Shown in pieces: positions 5,663 to 5,845 of a stretch of DNA of 5,845 nucleotides. The stretch comes from Porticoccus sp033791605 (GTDB taxonomy: Bacteria > Pseudomonadota > Gammaproteobacteria > Pseudomonadales > Porticoccaceae). The position numbers were made by a program, and so were the translations under genes. The notes beneath the pieces were generated by a model. The model was not told the origin of the DNA. It did no database searches and saw nothing but the letters and a program-made list of their open reading frames with translations. Location of the stretch: assembly GCA_033791605.1 (NCBI GenBank), contig JASJGJ010000050.1:1-5845 (forward strand). The letters run 5' to 3'. The stretch's first letter is position 1. Every line of letters begins with the position of its first letter.

Positions 5663-5845
5663 TTAGCTTTTGAGCTTTCCCTTCAACGTTGACTTAATCA
5701 GCTTCCCAAAGTCTTTATCCTTTTTGCGTTTTTCAGAATAAGACATCTCGTTAAACGCGGATTCATTTTTCATTTTTACATAGTTTTTGTATCGCTGCTC
5801 CGACAATTCGCCATTGCGTATCGCCGCCAATATTGCACAATCCTT
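5663..5845 (-). CDS. rsgA: RsgA, ribosome small-subunit GTPase, C-terminal 60 residues (partial)
   Basis: The minus strand is open from the window edge to a TAA at 5663-5665. It reads as the C-terminal end of RsgA (YjeQ), the circularly permuted GTPase that checks late 30S ribosomal subunit maturation. The fragment opens with DCAILAAIRNGELSEQRYKNY, which corresponds to the end of the zinc-binding domain and the helix after it; its Cys3 would be the last zinc ligand. It continues with MSYSEKRKKDKDFGKLIKS, the basic tail seen in gammaproteobacterial RsgA that probably contacts rRNA. The GTPase domain and the start lie outside the window. No clear terminator follows; the downstream bases hold only short weak inverted repeats. 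Confidence 0.85.
   Translation of the reverse strand, partial: KDCAILAAIRNGELSEQRYKNYVKMKNESAFNEMSYSEKRKKDKDFGKLIKSTLKGKLKS

Overview
The window looks like a chromosomal segment of a gammaproteobacterium, probably marine or aquatic. The reasons are a moderate base composition, compact mostly minus-strand genes with clear Shine-Dalgarno sequences, an RsgA C-terminus followed by an inositol-monophosphatase family gene, a small protein resembling the DUF5062 family of marine gammaproteobacteria, and a proteobacterial diheme-style small c-type cytochrome domain. This taxonomic reading is inference from protein families only.

Layout from right to left, following transcription on the minus strand: the 3' end of rsgA (ribosome-maturation GTPase, cut by the window edge at 5845); an inositol monophosphatase family phosphatase (start at 5510); a 95-residue DUF5062-like protein (start at 4580) with a GC-rich hairpin over its stop codon; a YciI-like (YCII) protein whose last ~20 residues are displaced by a small frameshift; and a 5'-truncated remnant of an isoprenylcysteine-carboxyl-methyltransferase (ICMT)-type membrane methyltransferase. 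A single plus-strand gene follows at 3306-3689, a short exported monoheme cytochrome c with its own candidate promoter. It converges on the methyltransferase remnant and diverges from the next minus-strand group: a ~450-residue lipoprotein of the alpha/beta-hydrolase fold (start at 3127), two small conserved-looking proteins of unknown function (82 and 88 residues), and a YeeE/YedE (TsuA-type) sulfur-compound transporter that runs off the left edge.

The most notable features are signs of gene decay or of sequence error. The YeeE/YedE gene carries an imperfect 22-bp tandem duplication that shifts the frame just before the last conserved cysteine motif; the correct tail can still be read in another frame to the window edge. 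The YCII gene shows a second frameshift that fits loss of two bases, and the neighbouring methyltransferase is only a C-terminal stub. Three tandem copies of an 11-bp unit lie between the two small unknown genes, and an exact copy of one unit lies just upstream of the hydrolase gene.

No CRISPR array, tRNA, rRNA or insertion sequence was seen, and no convincing new multi-gene system. The genes appear functionally mixed (ribosome assembly, phosphatase, electron transfer, envelope hydrolase, sulfur uptake) and do not read as one pathway. No stretch longer than 300 bases is without a gene.
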